A DNA stretch of 6,985 nucleotides from positions 1-6,985 of the forward strand of contig DATJGF010000053.1 in NCBI GenBank assembly GCA_035495315.1. The letters are read 5' to 3'. Made by a program: the position numbers and the translations under genes. How positions within the stretch are numbered: position 1 is the stretch's first letter; each line of letters starts with the position of its first letter. The notes beneath the pieces are model-generated. The model searched no databases, was not told the DNA's origin, and saw only the letters and a program-made list of their open reading frames with translations. This document shows positions 6,052 through 6,985 of the stretch, in pieces. The stretch is from DATJGF01 sp035495315. Its GTDB lineage: Bacteria > Verrucomicrobiota > Verrucomicrobiia > Limisphaerales > UBA8199.

Positions 6052-6869
6052 AGTGCGGACTGCGGACTGGGGACTGGGGTATGCGACGCGTCTCGGCGTT
6101 CACTTTGATTGAGATCGTGATCAGCTCCGCCCTCATGTCGCTGATCCTGGTAAGTGGCTACGTCTGTCTCAACGCTGCGGTTTCAAGCCGCAAACTCATC
6201 GAGCCGCGCCTCGAGATCTTTCAGAACGCACGCGTCGCACTGGGTTTGATCGCGGCGGATTTACGCGCCGCCTGTCCATTGTCGAAAGACTACGATTTTC
6301 TTGGAATGCATCGCATGTTGGGAGAGGTCTCCGCTGACAACCTCGATTTTGCGACGCACAACTATACACCTCGTCGCGCGCGGGAGGGGGATTTTTGCCA
6401 GATGAGTTTCTTTCTCGAAAAGGACCCTGAGTCCGGTTTGTACACGCTCTGGCGCCGTCGTAATCCGCGGATCGGCCCCAACCCCCTGGCGGGTGGCAGC
6501 CGTGAGGAAATTGCGACCGGATTGCTAGGGTTGAAGTTCGAGTATTATGATGGCTACGAATGGTACGACTCCTGGGGTGATGTGGAGGGGCGTGGAAAAC
6601 TCCAAACTTCCAGAAGGGAACGTTACAATCTCGAAGGGATGCCCGAAGCGGTGAGGATCACGCTCTGGTTTGACAGCAATCCGGGAGGCAAGAAAACCGA
6701 TACGAGCGAGAAAACTACTACCGAACCGCCCTTAGTTTTCCAAACCGTCGCGCGACTGAATCTGTCAGCTGTTCCTCGCCGCAATGCCACCGGAAGCACT
6801 CCTACCACCGGTACTCCCACTGATAATTCCGTACAGGCACCGGGGCAGACGCAAGGGGTGAATCAATGA
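6048..6869 (+). CDS. gspJ: Minor pseudopilin GspJ
   Basis: GspJ is a tip pseudopilin that pairs with GspI and GspK. The chain is 273 residues. The cleavage site is SA/FTLIEIVISSALM, with Ala (A17) rather than Gly at -1 and glutamate at +5; Ala is tolerated by some prepilin peptidases. After the helix come EPRLEIFQNARVALGLIAADLRAA, LYTLWRRRNP and GLLGLKFEYYDGYEWYDSW, matching the GspJ pattern of a helix, a beta domain and an aromatic W/Y-rich stretch. MPEAVRITLWF is the typical final strand. The C-terminus is a low-complexity Thr/Pro/Gly/Gln tail of about 30 residues. The first 11 codons come from a 7-base tandem repeat; from the second ATG, at 6081, the leader would be a normal MRRVSA. The start overlaps the gspI stop and the stop overlaps the gspK start, both as ATGA. 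Confidence 0.86.
   Translation: MKCGLRTGDWGMRRVSAFTLIEIVISSALMSLILVSGYVCLNAAVSSRKLIEPRLEIFQNARVALGLIAADLRAACPLSKDYDFLGMHRMLGEVSADNLDFATHNYTPRRAREGDFCQMSFFLEKDPESGLYTLWRRRNPRIGPNPLAGGSREEIATGLLGLKFEYYDGYEWYDSWGDVEGRGKLQTSRRERYNLEGMPEAVRITLWFDSNPGGKKTDTSEKTTTEPPLVFQTVARLNLSAVPRRNATGSTPTTGTPTDNSVQAPGQTQGVNQ
6055..6079. repeat. 7-base tandem repeat after the gspJ start codon
   Basis: Units are GCGGACT (6055-6061), GCGGACT (6062-6068), GGGGACT (6069-6075) and a partial GGGG (6076-6079). The array lies between ATG 6048 and a second in-frame ATG at 6081, and codes for the leader residues CGLRTGDWG. Gaining or losing one unit would shift the frame of anything started at 6048. I recall similar GCGGA-type heptamer arrays being scattered through Verrucomicrobia genomes, but this was not searched. 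Confidence 0.7.
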
Positions 6870-6985
6870 AAATGCCGTTGCCTACCGAACAGCGTCGTAC
6901 ACGACATGGCATAGCGCGCCAGCGTCTTGGAGTGCGCCAGTGCTCTGGCGCTTTGGAAAGGGAGCAGCGTCTGGCCAAAGCGCCA
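6866..6985 (+). CDS. gspK: Probable GspK N-terminus (3' partial, cut by the window end)
   Basis: An ATG at 6866 overlaps the gspJ stop as ATGA and opens a frame of 40 codons that is still open at the right edge. AAGGGG at 6853-6858 is a fair ribosome site. The visible residues start MKMPLPTEQRRTRHG and are basic, as in a prepilin leader, but the hydrophobic helix has not been reached. GspK, the largest tip pseudopilin, is the expected next gene after gspJ, so the call rests on position only. From about residue 16 the codons come from a GC-rich palindromic element, so the leader is unusually long, as in gspG. A second in-frame ATG at 6872 is also possible. Confidence 0.6.
   Translation, partial: MKMPLPTEQRRTRHGIARQRLGVRQCSGALEREQRLAKAP
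6918..6985. repeat. GC-rich palindromic element in the gspK leader (runs off the window)
   Basis: GCGCCAG (6934-6940) pairs with CTGGCGC (6945-6951) around a TGCT loop. TGGCGCTTTGG (6946-6956) is the exact inverse of CCAAAGCGCCA (6975-6985), which is the last readable base. The two arms flank an 18-base centre, so the window appears to stop part-way along the right arm. The left boundary at 6918 is approximate. This is a different family from the gspG element. Translated it reads QRLGVRQCSGALE, which I recall as another frequent repeat-derived peptide in Verrucomicrobia proteins. Confidence 0.75.

Overview
The window carries most of a type II secretion system (T2SS) operon on the + strand: gspE, gspF, gspG, gspH, gspI, gspJ and the first 40 codons of a probable gspK, in the canonical order. 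Upstream lie a sugar-nucleotide epimerase/dehydratase gene and, at the left edge, what may be the C-terminal tail of another gene. Base composition is moderately GC-rich. The organism is probably an environmental Gram-negative bacterium. The short palindromic repeats (translated, they read SAEFHSAV and similar) and the AFTLIE-type prepilin site resemble what I remember from Verrucomicrobia such as Pedosphaera. That assignment is from memory and was not searched.

Layout: 2-127, possible end of an upstream gene. 147-1145, extended-SDR epimerase/dehydratase. 1146-1357, intergenic leader with a hairpin. 1358-2947, gspE ATPase. 2944-4185, gspF membrane platform (GTGA overlap with gspE). 4186-4315, a 130-base gap. 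4316-4942, gspG major pseudopilin. 4949-5611, gspH. 5608-6051, gspI. 6048-6869, gspJ. 6866 to the window end, gspK. From gspG on, the genes are packed: a 6-base gap (G-H) and then ATGA stop/start overlaps (H-I, I-J, J-K), so they are almost certainly co-transcribed and translationally coupled.

Together GspE hydrolyses ATP on the cytoplasmic face and GspF anchors the platform. GspG is polymerised into the periplasmic pseudopilus, whose tip is built from GspH, GspI, GspJ and GspK. No gspC, gspD, gspL, gspM or gspO is in view, so they must lie elsewhere or beyond the right edge.

The unusual feature is where the repeats sit. gspG, gspH, gspJ and gspK each have an N-terminal extension coded by repetitive or palindromic DNA. 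Each extension lies between the start codon and the prepilin peptidase cleavage site, or in the equivalent N-terminal region of gspK. gspG holds a 124-base element with perfect 26-base inverted ends. The gspH extension is bounded by a perfect 10-base inverted repeat. gspJ has a 7-base tandem repeat directly after its start codon. gspK has a different GC-rich palindromic element that runs off the window. Only gspI has a plain 11-residue leader. Because the leader is cut off during maturation, this segment looks like a tolerated landing site for repeats, and it may also have become a means of setting pseudopilin translation.
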